Positions 56,808 through 64,000 of a stretch of 64,000 bases of DNA are shown here, piece after piece; the stretch's first letter is position 1; each line of letters starts with the position of its first letter. The stretch is from positions 1,169,400 to 1,233,399 of the forward strand of contig DS995299.1 in the NCBI GenBank assembly GCA_000156155.1. The letters run 5' to 3'. The notes beneath the pieces are model-generated. The model searched no databases and was not told where the DNA came from. It saw only the letters and a list, made by a program, of their open reading frames with translations. This DNA is from a beta proteobacterium KB13 (GTDB lineage: Bacteria > Pseudomonadota > Gammaproteobacteria > Burkholderiales > Methylophilaceae). The position numbers and the translations under genes are program-made.

Positions 56808-57797
56808 TTATTTCTGCGCAAAGGTAAATGCATCTGAGTAGAAACTATTGGGATTTAAACCGGCTTCGACAAATTCTTTGTATGCCACCTCAATCATTCC
56901 AGGTGCACCACAACAATATACGTCAAATAAATCTAATCGGCCTAGATCTTTGATTACTTTTTTATGTACTAAACTTTTTTCTTGTCCATTTACGACTTCT
57001 TCAGAATATATATTAATGGCCTCAAAATTATTAATATTTTTTTTCCAATTCTCAACAACCTCATCTTGATATAAATCTTTATGAGTCTTGAAGCCACGGT
57101 ATAAATATATTTTTCTTTCCACACCAGCACGATGGCAATCATTAATAATTGATTTTATTGGGGCAAAACCAGTTCCACCGGCAACAAAAATCATTGGACG
57201 ATCTGATTCTCTGAGGTAAAAGTTTCCTATGGGCGCCTCAATGCGATGGATACTTTTTTCTTTCATCTCATTAAAGACATAGTTGGTAAATGTACCCCCT
57301 TCAATTAAACGAACATGCAACTCAATCAAATCATCGCTCGGTGCATTGGCCATTGAAAAGGCTCTTCGTGCTCCATCTTTTAAAATAAATTCTAAGTATT
57401 GTCCTGCTTTAAATTGTAAATTTTCTCCTGCAGGCAGCTTTAATAAAATCTGCATGACATCATGATTTAGCAAGTTTAATTTTTCGACCCTGACAGGAGT
57501 TATTTTTTTTGGAAATTCATCAGGTTTTTTTTCAACTAGGCTTGCTATTGTGACATCACTCGTCGCATAAGTTTTACATAATAAAAAGTTCTGCTCACTC
57601 CTGTCTTGGTCAGTGAGTACCCCTGGTATGATGTCTTCGTGAAACACCTCGCCTTCGATAATTGTTGCCTTGCATGATCCACATGACCCACTTCGACAAC
57701 CATAAGGTAACGTTATTCCAGAAGATATTGCCGCCTCAAGTATAGTTTGACTTGGCTTTATTTCAAATTCAACACCATCAACTTTTCCAATATACAT
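56808..57797 (-). CDS. Ferredoxin-type NAD(P)H oxidoreductase (2Fe-2S, FAD)
   Basis: A 329-residue electron-transfer protein with an N-terminal plant-type 2Fe-2S domain (YGCRSGSCGSCKATIIEG and a later Cys in LLCKTY), an FAD domain (RAFSMANAPSDD) and an NAD domain (MIFVAGGTGFAPIKSII, YCCGAPGMIEVAY). Homologues are often labelled CDP-6-deoxy-delta-3,4-glucoseen reductase, but with no sugar genes here the electron partner is unknown. The ATG at 57797 overlaps the fxsA stop by one base (TGATG). Confidence 0.88.
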   Translation of the reverse strand: MYIGKVDGVEFEIKPSQTILEAAISSGITLPYGCRSGSCGSCKATIIEGEVFHEDIIPGVLTDQDRSEQNFLLCKTYATSDVTIASLVEKKPDEFPKKITPVRVEKLNLLNHDVMQILLKLPAGENLQFKAGQYLEFILKDGARRAFSMANAPSDDLIELHVRLIEGGTFTNYVFNEMKEKSIHRIEAPIGNFYLRESDRPMIFVAGGTGFAPIKSIINDCHRAGVERKIYLYRGFKTHKDLYQDEVVENWKKNINNFEAINIYSEEVVNGQEKSLVHKKVIKDLGRLDLFDVYCCGAPGMIEVAYKEFVEAGLNPNSFYSDAFTFAQK

Positions 57798-58216
57798 CAA
57801 TCATCATCCTCTTTTTTAAATTCACCCTCAATCACCGAATCATCTTTTTGTTTTTTCTGATTAAAACGATTTTGCATTTCTTGAAATAAATTTTCGTTTG
57901 GATTTTTCGAAGGCATAACCAGCAATATAATGGCTATAAAGTCAGTGAAGATACCCGGAAAAAGAAATAGTCCACCAGCTATCATATTTTTTGCTGTGCC
58001 CATGATCATCTGAAATGGCGAACCAGCGCTCTGAAATGAATTCATCATTCTTAAGAGCAATTGGGACTTTTCTTCTTTTATCATTCTCCAGCCAAGCACA
58101 CCAACAACAATTATATATAGAAAATACCACCACCCATACAATGAGCCTAGTTTAAAATAGCCCCATATTTCTATAAACGGAACCAATATTAACAACCAAA
58201 TACCTATAAATTTCAT
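57797..58216 (-). CDS. fxsA: FxsA family membrane protein
   Basis: A 139-residue protein with three or four membrane segments and a charged C-terminal tail ending in EEDD-like acids. IGIWLLILVPFIEIWGYFKLGSLYGWW and the GGLFLFPGIFTDFIAIILL block match FxsA, which in E. coli affects phage F exclusion of T7. It is translationally coupled to the reductase gene. Confidence 0.85.
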   Translation of the reverse strand: MKFIGIWLLILVPFIEIWGYFKLGSLYGWWYFLYIIVVGVLGWRMIKEEKSQLLLRMMNSFQSAGSPFQMIMGTAKNMIAGGLFLFPGIFTDFIAIILLVMPSKNPNENLFQEMQNRFNQKKQKDDSVIEGEFKKEDDD

Positions 58217-58280
58217 GATGTTAGCTTTCCTATGAGATAATGATCTGAACCATTTTTCTTTTGCAAGTCATATTTCAGTC

Positions 58281-59954
58281 ATGACCAGATACTTAACCTT
58301 ATTCATTTTTATTTTAGCACCCTGGCTTTTATATGCGGATGATTTTAATGATTTAAAGTCATTAACAAAAAATGCAGATAAAATTTTAACGGTTGAGGAG
58401 GCGTTTCCATACGAAATTTCTATTTCCCCAACCAATAGTTCTATTTCAGTGCAATTTAACACTCAACCTGGCCACTATCTTTACCAATCTAAATTTAAAT
58501 TTTCTTCATCAAGCAACACTGATGTCCAATTTAACTTTCCCGAAGGTAAAGAGAAAGAAGATGAGTTTTTTGGCAAACAAATTATTTATGACCAGCCACT
58601 GGTATTTCAAATTAATTTAAAGGAACCTCTTGCTGATGATGAGTCGTTTGTCATCCACTTCCAGGGGTGCAGTGACCAGGGGCTATGTTATCCGCCTCAA
58701 CAAATTTCAAATGACACGAAAAATCTTGATAGAACGAGTATTGGAGGATCTGATATTTACCAGGAAGCCTTTAAAGATAGCATCTATAAAGCATTTGCAC
58801 TTTTCCTCTTTGGTGGAATTCTATTGTCATTAACGCCCTGTGTACTGCCACTAATTCCAGTTCTACTGGCCATGTTAAGTAATCTGAAAAATAACAGGGG
58901 GCTTGCTACGATTGCCTATGTTGTTGGTATCTGTATCACCTACAGCCTTATTGGCCTCATCGCCGCAAAAACAGGAAGTGTTTTATCGATTTACCTGCAA
59001 GGTGAGCTTGTCTTGTTGTTCACAGCTCTGTTATTTATATTATTTTCTCTGGCCATGTTTGATGTGTACGATTTAAATCTCCCATCTTCCATCCAAACGA
59101 AACTTAATAATTTTGCCAATAACTTAAATGCAAAAAATTATTTAGGAATTGTCCTATTGGGTATGATCTCTTCGTTAATATTGAGTCCGTGTGTGGCACC
59201 CCCACTGGCAAGTGTCATCTTGTATATTAGCCAGACAGGGAATGCGTTAATTGGAATGGCCTCTCTATTCTTTTTGGCATTGGGGATGTCTTTGCCCCTC
59301 TTAGTAATTGGATTAACATCTATAAAATTTATTCCCAAGACAAATCAAGTCAACATCTTTTTTAAAAAATTAATTGGCTTTATTCTGCTTGGTTCTGCCA
59401 TCTATGTTGCCAAGCCGCTATTGAATAGTTTGGTGATTGAATTACTTGTTATCTTATTAGGGCTAGTTGTCTTTATTTACTCAATAATTTCTTTAAAGCT
59501 TAAGAAATTTTTTAAAATTATTTTATTGATGCTAGCTGTTATTGCCTCTATATTTTTGTCCATCAATTCTTTCAAACAATATCAGCAGAATGAAACAGAG
59601 AAAATTCAATTTAGCATGGTCACAACTGAGAATGAATTGAACTCAATTATTCAAGAAGCAAACAAACCAATACTGATTGATTTTTATGCAGACTGGTGTG
59701 TCGCCTGCCTTGAATTTGAAAAATATACTTTCCAAGATATAAATGTTCGAGCTGAACTAGATAACTTCATCCTCCTAAAAGTCGATGTGACAGATTTTAA
59801 TGAGAATGATAAAAAAATTATGAACCGATTCAATATTTTCGGGCCTCCCGCCATTATATTTTTTAACTCGGATAGTGAAGAGTTAACAAAAAAACAAATT
59901 TTTGGATTCATGAATGCTGAAAATTTTCTCAAACACATCAAGGACATTAAATGA
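58281..59954 (+). CDS. dsbD: Thiol:disulfide interchange protein DsbD
   Basis: A 557-residue protein that moves electrons from cytoplasmic thioredoxin to the periplasm. It has a signal peptide (residues 1-19), the N-terminal immunoglobulin-like domain with its Cys pair in QGCSDQGLCYPP, eight membrane helices with the two Cys in TPCVLPLIP and LSPCVAPPL, and a C-terminal thioredoxin domain with WCVAC. It is followed by a TlpA-like gene, a cytochrome c-type pairing. Confidence 0.96.
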   Translation: MTRYLTLFIFILAPWLLYADDFNDLKSLTKNADKILTVEEAFPYEISISPTNSSISVQFNTQPGHYLYQSKFKFSSSSNTDVQFNFPEGKEKEDEFFGKQIIYDQPLVFQINLKEPLADDESFVIHFQGCSDQGLCYPPQQISNDTKNLDRTSIGGSDIYQEAFKDSIYKAFALFLFGGILLSLTPCVLPLIPVLLAMLSNLKNNRGLATIAYVVGICITYSLIGLIAAKTGSVLSIYLQGELVLLFTALLFILFSLAMFDVYDLNLPSSIQTKLNNFANNLNAKNYLGIVLLGMISSLILSPCVAPPLASVILYISQTGNALIGMASLFFLALGMSLPLLVIGLTSIKFIPKTNQVNIFFKKLIGFILLGSAIYVAKPLLNSLVIELLVILLGLVVFIYSIISLKLKKFFKIILLMLAVIASIFLSINSFKQYQQNETEKIQFSMVTTENELNSIIQEANKPILIDFYADWCVACLEFEKYTFQDINVRAELDNFILLKVDVTDFNENDKKIMNRFNIFGPPAIIFFNSDSEELTKKQIFGFMNAENFLKHIKDIK

Positions 59955-60472
59955 AAAAATTACCGATCATCGTATTAATTTCTTTGGCCTTTATTGTTGG
60001 CATTGGAACTAATATTTTTATAAATTCATCCGGAGAACTGCAGATTACTGAAACAGAGAGTAAATCAGCTATGGATCTTCCTTTTATGATTGAAAATGGA
60101 GGAAAGGTAACAATAAATGATATTGAATTTAAAGAAATGTTAATCATTAACTTTTGGGCTAGCTGGTGTGAGCCATGTAAAAAAGAAATACCGGAACTCA
60201 ATAGCTTCAATGCGAGTTTAGATAAGGACAACAATACCCGTCTTATTGGCGTTGCAATAGATGATATGGATGAAGTCATTTCCTTTATGAAGGAAATACC
60301 AATTTCATACTCGAATCTAACAGATGAAAAAAATGGCTTTTTATTAAGTCGTCACTTTGGCAATGACAAGGGTGTATTGCCATTCACTGTCGTAGTAGAT
60401 AAAAACTATCAAATCCTCCATAAATTTTATGGTGAGATAACCGAAAAAGACCTATTAAATGTCGTTAAATAG
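59951..60472 (+). CDS. TlpA/ResA-like membrane-anchored thioredoxin
   Basis: A 173-residue protein with an N-terminal signal anchor (residues 5-23) and a thioredoxin fold with WASWCEPCKKEIPEL (CEPC). The cis-proline region is VLPFTVVVDK. It probably receives electrons from DsbD (ATGA overlap with dsbD) to reduce apocytochrome c or protect periplasmic thiols. Confidence 0.92.
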   Translation: MKKLPIIVLISLAFIVGIGTNIFINSSGELQITETESKSAMDLPFMIENGGKVTINDIEFKEMLIINFWASWCEPCKKEIPELNSFNASLDKDNNTRLIGVAIDDMDEVISFMKEIPISYSNLTDEKNGFLLSRHFGNDKGVLPFTVVVDKNYQILHKFYGEITEKDLLNVVK

Positions 60473-60592
60473 CATCTAAATGTTTTTAAATGTAGTCTAT
60501 TTATCGTTATCTAAATTTTAAATATCCAACAAGAAAACATTTATCTTTTTATAAATTAAAATCACTATTGTAGTAGACAAATGTCGTTAAAT
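60457..60592 (+). repeat. 14-bp direct repeat flanking the gap before aroQ
   Basis: AAATGTCGTTAAAT occurs at 60457-60470 (the last codons of the TlpA-like gene) and again at 60579-60592, 122 bases later. The second copy opens an in-frame upstream extension of aroQ. It may be a trace of a small duplication or simply chance in AT-rich DNA. Confidence 0.7.
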
Positions 60593-60625
60593 TCGGCAAA
60601 CTGGGGTTCTACTGTAGAGATTAAT

Positions 60626-61042
60626 ATGAAAATAGCTTTAATTAATGGACCTAATCTAAATCTTCTTGGACAGCGAGAGCCAGATGTTTACGGCAATCAA
60701 GGTTTAGAAGATATTAATAATGAACTTCAAACTCTATTTCCAGAAATAACTTTTAGTTTTTTTCAAAGCAATAGTGAATCAGAGATCGTAAATTTTGTTC
60801 ATGCACTAAAAGTTGATTATATCGTTATTAATCCTGCAGCATTTACCCATACTTCAGTAGCTATTCGAGATGCTATATTAGGAGTAGGTATACCTTTTTA
60901 CGAAATTCATTTATCAAATGTTCATGCTCGGGAGGAGTTTAGGCATAAATCTTATTTTTCAGATAAAGCCAAGGCAGTGATATGTGGTTTAGGTAAGGAT
61001 GGTTATTCGGCAGCAATTCAACACATTGTTAAAAATTCATAA
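60626..61042 (+). CDS. aroQ: 3-dehydroquinate dehydratase, type II
   Basis: A 138-residue dodecameric enzyme of the shikimate pathway. [23 protein letters not shown] at the start, the [13 protein letters not shown] motif, [17 protein letters not shown] and [17 protein letters not shown] are all diagnostic, including the catalytic Tyr and His. I start it at 60626; an in-frame ATG at 60581 would add 15 residues outside the family pattern. It heads the aroQ-accB-accC-prmA series. Confidence 0.96.
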   Translation: MKIALINGPNLNLLGQREPDVYGNQGLEDINNELQTLFPEITFSFFQSNSESEIVNFVHALKVDYIVINPAAFTHTSVAIRDAILGVGIPFYEIHLSNVHAREEFRHKSYFSDKAKAVICGLGKDGYSAAIQHIVKNS

Positions 61043-61054
61043 AAGGTAAGAATC

Positions 61055-61513
61055 ATGGACTTAAGAAAACTAAAAAAACTAATCGACCTGGTTGAAGAAT
61101 CTGGGATTAGTGAATTAGAATTAACTGAGGGTGAGGAAAGTGTTCGTATCAGTCGTCAAGGACAAGCAGTTCAACAGCCTCAGCAATATACAATACCTCA
61201 GCAACCAGCACCATCAATACAAAGTGACACCACAACCCCAACAGCTAATGTTGTTAAAGAAGATGTGGTTCAAGAGTCAGATAATGCTCTGACGTCTCCA
61301 ATGGTGGGGACTTTTTACAGATCATCCTCACCCGAGGCAGATCCATATGTTGAAGTAGGCAGCACTGTAAAAAAAGGTGATACCTTATGTATTGTTGAGG
61401 CAATGAAATTACTCAATGAAATTGAGGCCGATCGAGACGGAACCATTAAGAAGATTTTAGTTGAGAATGCTCAGCCGGTTGAATTTGGTGAACCACTTTT
61501 TATTATTGAGTAA
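61055..61513 (+). CDS. accB: Biotin carboxyl carrier protein of acetyl-CoA carboxylase
   Basis: A 152-residue carrier. The N-terminal [21 protein letters not shown] helix pair, a Pro/Gln-rich flexible linker (about residues 33-70) and the biotinyl domain with [10 protein letters not shown] (biotin on the Lys) are visible. AAGGTAAG precedes the ATG; accC follows after 3 bases. Confidence 0.97.
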   Translation: MDLRKLKKLIDLVEESGISELELTEGEESVRISRQGQAVQQPQQYTIPQQPAPSIQSDTTTPTANVVKEDVVQESDNALTSPMVGTFYRSSSPEADPYVEVGSTVKKGDTLCIVEAMKLLNEIEADRDGTIKKILVENAQPVEFGEPLFIIE

Positions 61514-61516
61514 TTT

Positions 61517-62863
61517 ATGTTTGAAAAAATTCTTATTGCTAACCGCGGAGAGATAGCACTCCGAATCCTAAGAGCCTGTCGCCAGATGGGTATTAAAGTG
61601 GTAACTGTTCACTCAGAGGCTGACGTCGATGCAAAGTATGTCAAACTTTCTGACGAATCGGTCTGTATAGGTCCAGCGCCATCAAACCAGAGTTACTTAA
61701 ATATCCCTGCCATTATTAGCGCTGCCGAAGTAACCGATGCTCAAGCTATTCACCCCGGATACGGTTTTCTTTCTGAAAATGCTGATTTTGCTGAACAAGT
61801 TGAAAAAAGTGGATTTACTTTTATTGGCCCTAAATCAGAAACTATTAGATTAATGGGTGACAAGGTAAGTGCTAAAGAGGCGATGATTAAAGCCGGTATT
61901 CCAGTTGTGCCAGGTTCAGATGGTGAGTTGAGTGACGACCCTGATGAAATAATTAAAACGGCAAAAAAGGTTGGGTACCCTGTGATTATAAAAGCAGCCG
62001 GTGGTGGTGGTGGAAGAGGAATGAGGGTGGTCCATTCCGAAGCATCGCTTCTAAATGCAGTCTCCATGACAAAAAATGAAGCTCACAGCTTTTTTGGTAA
62101 TGCCGCGGTGTATATGGAAAAATATTTGGAAAAACCAAGGCACATTGAGTACCAGGTACTTGCAGATAATCACAAAAATGCGATCCATCTTTTTGAGAGA
62201 GACTGCTCAATGCAGCGAAGGCATCAAAAAGTTATTGAAGAAGCTCCTGCTCCAGGGTTACCGGATAAATTAAGAAAAAAAATGGGCGACAGATGTGCAG
62301 ATGCCTGTAGAAAGATTGGTTATCGTGGTGCTGGTACTTTCGAATTTTTATACGAAAATGGTGAATTTTACTTCATTGAAATGAATACTCGTATTCAGGT
62401 TGAACATCCTGTGACGGAAATGATTACTGGTGTTGACCTAATTCAAGAACAAATAAGAATTGCAGCTGGTGAGAAGTTAAGCTATCGCCAGAAAGATATT
62501 GCAATTAATGGTCATGCAATAGAATGTCGGATCAATGCTGAAGATCCATTTACGTTTATTCCATCACCTGGTCTCATCAATCGTTTTCATGTACCCGGTG
62601 GTCCTGGAATCAGAGTTGATACTCATGTTTATGGTGGTTATCGCGTCCCGTCGCATTATGATTCAATGATTGGTAAGCTGGTCGCACACGGGGATACGCG
62701 TGAAAAGGCTGCTGCAAAACTGCAAATGGCTCTCTCAGAAATGTATTGCGAAGGAATTAAAATTAATATTGATTTACATCGTGATTTATTAATCGACCTT
62801 GCTTTCCTTAAAGGTGGGCCAAGCATTCATTATTTAGAAGAAAAATTAGGAATGAAAAAATAG
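61517..62863 (+). CDS. accC: Biotin carboxylase of acetyl-CoA carboxylase
   Basis: A 448-residue ATP-grasp enzyme. [19 protein letters not shown], the glycine-rich loop [28 protein letters not shown], the [18 protein letters not shown] segment and [13 protein letters not shown] are all present. It ends exactly where prmA begins. Confidence 0.98.
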   Translation: MFEKILIANRGEIALRILRACRQMGIKVVTVHSEADVDAKYVKLSDESVCIGPAPSNQSYLNIPAIISAAEVTDAQAIHPGYGFLSENADFAEQVEKSGFTFIGPKSETIRLMGDKVSAKEAMIKAGIPVVPGSDGELSDDPDEIIKTAKKVGYPVIIKAAGGGGGRGMRVVHSEASLLNAVSMTKNEAHSFFGNAAVYMEKYLEKPRHIEYQVLADNHKNAIHLFERDCSMQRRHQKVIEEAPAPGLPDKLRKKMGDRCADACRKIGYRGAGTFEFLYENGEFYFIEMNTRIQVEHPVTEMITGVDLIQEQIRIAAGEKLSYRQKDIAINGHAIECRINAEDPFTFIPSPGLINRFHVPGGPGIRVDTHVYGGYRVPSHYDSMIGKLVAHGDTREKAAAKLQMALSEMYCEGIKINIDLHRDLLIDLAFLKGGPSIHYLEEKLGMKK

Positions 62864-63751
62864 GTGATTTCTTTATCACTGATAGTTGATGATGATATTG
62901 CACAGTCCATTGGAGACCATCTCATTGAACTCGATGCGCTATCACTGAGCTTTAGCGACTCTGATTTAGACACTCAGAACGAAGTTGCGATTTTTGGTGA
63001 GGACCCTGATGATCATGAAAGGTATTGGAAAAATACCAAGGTCATGGCCCTATTCCAGAGTGATCATACTCTCACAGAGGTTATTAATTCCATTCACAAT
63101 GAGTTTAATATTCATATCGATCAGATTCAGGTTGAGTCTGTTGCAGAAAAAGATTGGGTTAAAGAGACTCAGTCACAATTTAAGCCGATCCAAATTAATG
63201 ACAAAATTTGGATCATTCCCTCCTGGCACAAGATAAAAAATAATAATGCGACTAACATTCACCTAGACCCTGGATTGGCATTTGGGACTGGATCGCATCC
63301 CACCACCAAACTTTGTTTAGATTGGTTAACCAAAATTGATCTTATTGATAAATCTGTCTTAGATTATGGATGTGGATCAGGAATTTTAGCTATTGCGGCA
63401 GAAAAATTAGGGGCCAAATCAGTTGCTGGAACTGACATTGATCCTCAGGCAATTACCGCCAGTCATCAAAATGCAGAGAATAATCAAACGAGTGCCATTA
63501 ACTTTTATACATCAGACGTATCAACAAATGACCTTTATGATATTGTTGTCGCAAATATATTATCAAGCGCACTTAAAGTATTAGAACCACTAATACATTC
63601 TAAATGTAAACCTCTAGGGCGTATCGCACTATCTGGTATTTTGCAATCACAGGAAAATGAAATCAAAGAGATATATGCTGATAACTTTATTTTTGAAGAT
63701 TCTTTATATCAAGATGGTTGGGTATGTATGACTGCATTAAAAAAGTCATAG
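62864..63751 (+). CDS. prmA: Ribosomal protein L11 methyltransferase
   Basis: A 295-residue SAM-dependent enzyme that trimethylates L11. The substrate-binding N-terminal domain (residues 1-95), LDPGLAFGTGSHPTTKLCLDWL, the SAM loop DYGCGSGILAIAA and VVANILSSALK are clear. The start is a GTG directly after the accC stop. It overlaps the convergent photolyase gene by 6 bases. Confidence 0.95.
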   Translation: MISLSLIVDDDIAQSIGDHLIELDALSLSFSDSDLDTQNEVAIFGEDPDDHERYWKNTKVMALFQSDHTLTEVINSIHNEFNIHIDQIQVESVAEKDWVKETQSQFKPIQINDKIWIIPSWHKIKNNNATNIHLDPGLAFGTGSHPTTKLCLDWLTKIDLIDKSVLDYGCGSGILAIAAEKLGAKSVAGTDIDPQAITASHQNAENNQTSAINFYTSDVSTNDLYDIVVANILSSALKVLEPLIHSKCKPLGRIALSGILQSQENEIKEIYADNFIFEDSLYQDGWVCMTALKKS

Positions 63752-64000
63752 CTGTTCAATATTCTTCAATATTTGTTTACTTTTTTTAATATATAAGCCC
63801 CTATCTTCTTCTTTCATTTTATTTATCTGCATCTTTACAATACCCATTCTTGGATTATTTTCTAATAATGTTGGATTGTTTAAAAAAAAGCTCCAATAGA
63901 GACTATTAAATGGACATGAGTTATCTGCAAATTTAGTCTTGACGTCATACTGACAGGATTTACAGTAATTTCCCATCTTATTAATATAAGAGCCAGATGA
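63746..64000 (-). CDS. Iron-sulfur cryptochrome/photolyase (FeS-BCP, PhrB-like), C-terminal part
   Basis: Only the last 84 residues are in the window; the frame is open to the right edge. It shows SYINKMGNYCKSCQYD followed by SCPFNSLYWSFF, with CX2CX12C. That spacing equals the last three of the four cluster cysteines I recall from Agrobacterium PhrB, a (6-4) photolyase with a 4Fe-4S cluster. NPRMGIVKMQ and the C-terminal helix also fit. The N-terminal antenna and FAD domain cannot be seen. Confidence 0.85.
   Translation of the reverse strand, partial: SSGSYINKMGNYCKSCQYDVKTKFADNSCPFNSLYWSFFLNNPTLLENNPRMGIVKMQINKMKEEDRGLYIKKSKQILKNIEQL

Noticed and set aside
56808-57797. Deoxysugar (CDP-ascarylose) pathway enzyme
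   Set aside because: The domain order matches, but the label is a family-wide habit and no sugar nucleotide genes are present; kept as a general ferredoxin-type reductase.

Overview
The window looks like the chromosome of a streamlined, AT-rich betaproteobacterium. The best guess is Methylophilales (an OM43/LD28-type methylotroph), but there is no rRNA here to prove it. The signs are an S-adenosylhomocysteine riboswitch next to metK, 6S RNA directly after zapA, a PQQ-associated YVTN beta-propeller lipoprotein, betaproteobacterial gene neighbourhoods (metK/lpxL-dapF-xerC; rimP-nusA-infB-rbfA-truB; rdgB-small gene-hemW; accB-accC-prmA), and very tight packing with many overlapping stop codons. 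Almost everything is core metabolism. I see no insertion sequence, prophage, CRISPR array, toxin-antitoxin pair or recognisable defence island, and no gene-free stretch longer than about 260 bases.

Layout. 1-4.6 kb: SAH riboswitch with its own promoter (serving a gene off the left edge), metK, then lpxL-type acyltransferase, dapF, xerC, a zapB-like coiled coil, zapA and 6S RNA. 4.6-10.3 kb: DUF2237, EVE, beta-propeller lipoprotein, ilvA, rpiA, phoU, yggX, dgkA. 10.3-15.5 kb: the most accessory-like part. A ZnuD-like TonB receptor and a Cys/His-rich small protein face a cobalamin riboswitch that controls a BtuB-type receptor and a putative BtuM-type inner-membrane B12 transporter. 15.6-19.7 kb: tRNA-Phe, then a MoxR/DUF58/transglutaminase cassette and two tiny membrane proteins. 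19.8-26 kb: ROK kinase, MAPEG, bacterioferritin-like, tusA, valS, moeB-like, a small lipoprotein and a tRNA-Pro/Arg/His operon.

26-37 kb: folD, a dksA with a 27-bp tandem repeat at its N-terminus, and the classical translation/RNA-decay block read leftward (tyrS, rimP, nusA, infB, rbfA, truB, rpsO, pnp). 37-50.5 kb: anmK, gltA, then a leftward series with erpA, bactofilin, argC, rpsI, rplM, ubiA, ubiC, recG, ridA, relA/spoT, rpoZ, gmk and yicC. 50.6-64 kb: rph, rdgB, hemW, argH, hemC, hemD, a ferredoxin-type reductase, fxsA, dsbD, a TlpA-like thioredoxin, aroQ, accB, accC, prmA and the C-terminus of an iron-sulfur photolyase running off the right edge.

Functional themes are methyl-group recycling (metK and the SAH switch), B12 and zinc uptake across the outer membrane, stringent control (dksA, relA/spoT, rpoZ), haem synthesis (hemC, hemD) and cytochrome/thiol chemistry (dsbD, TlpA). 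The most interesting signals are the BtuB-BtuM pair under one B12 riboswitch, the histone-like repeat tail on DksA, several promoters whose -10 box lies about 7 bases before an ATG (possible leaderless messages), and the near-total absence of space between convergent genes. I found no convincing completely new system.
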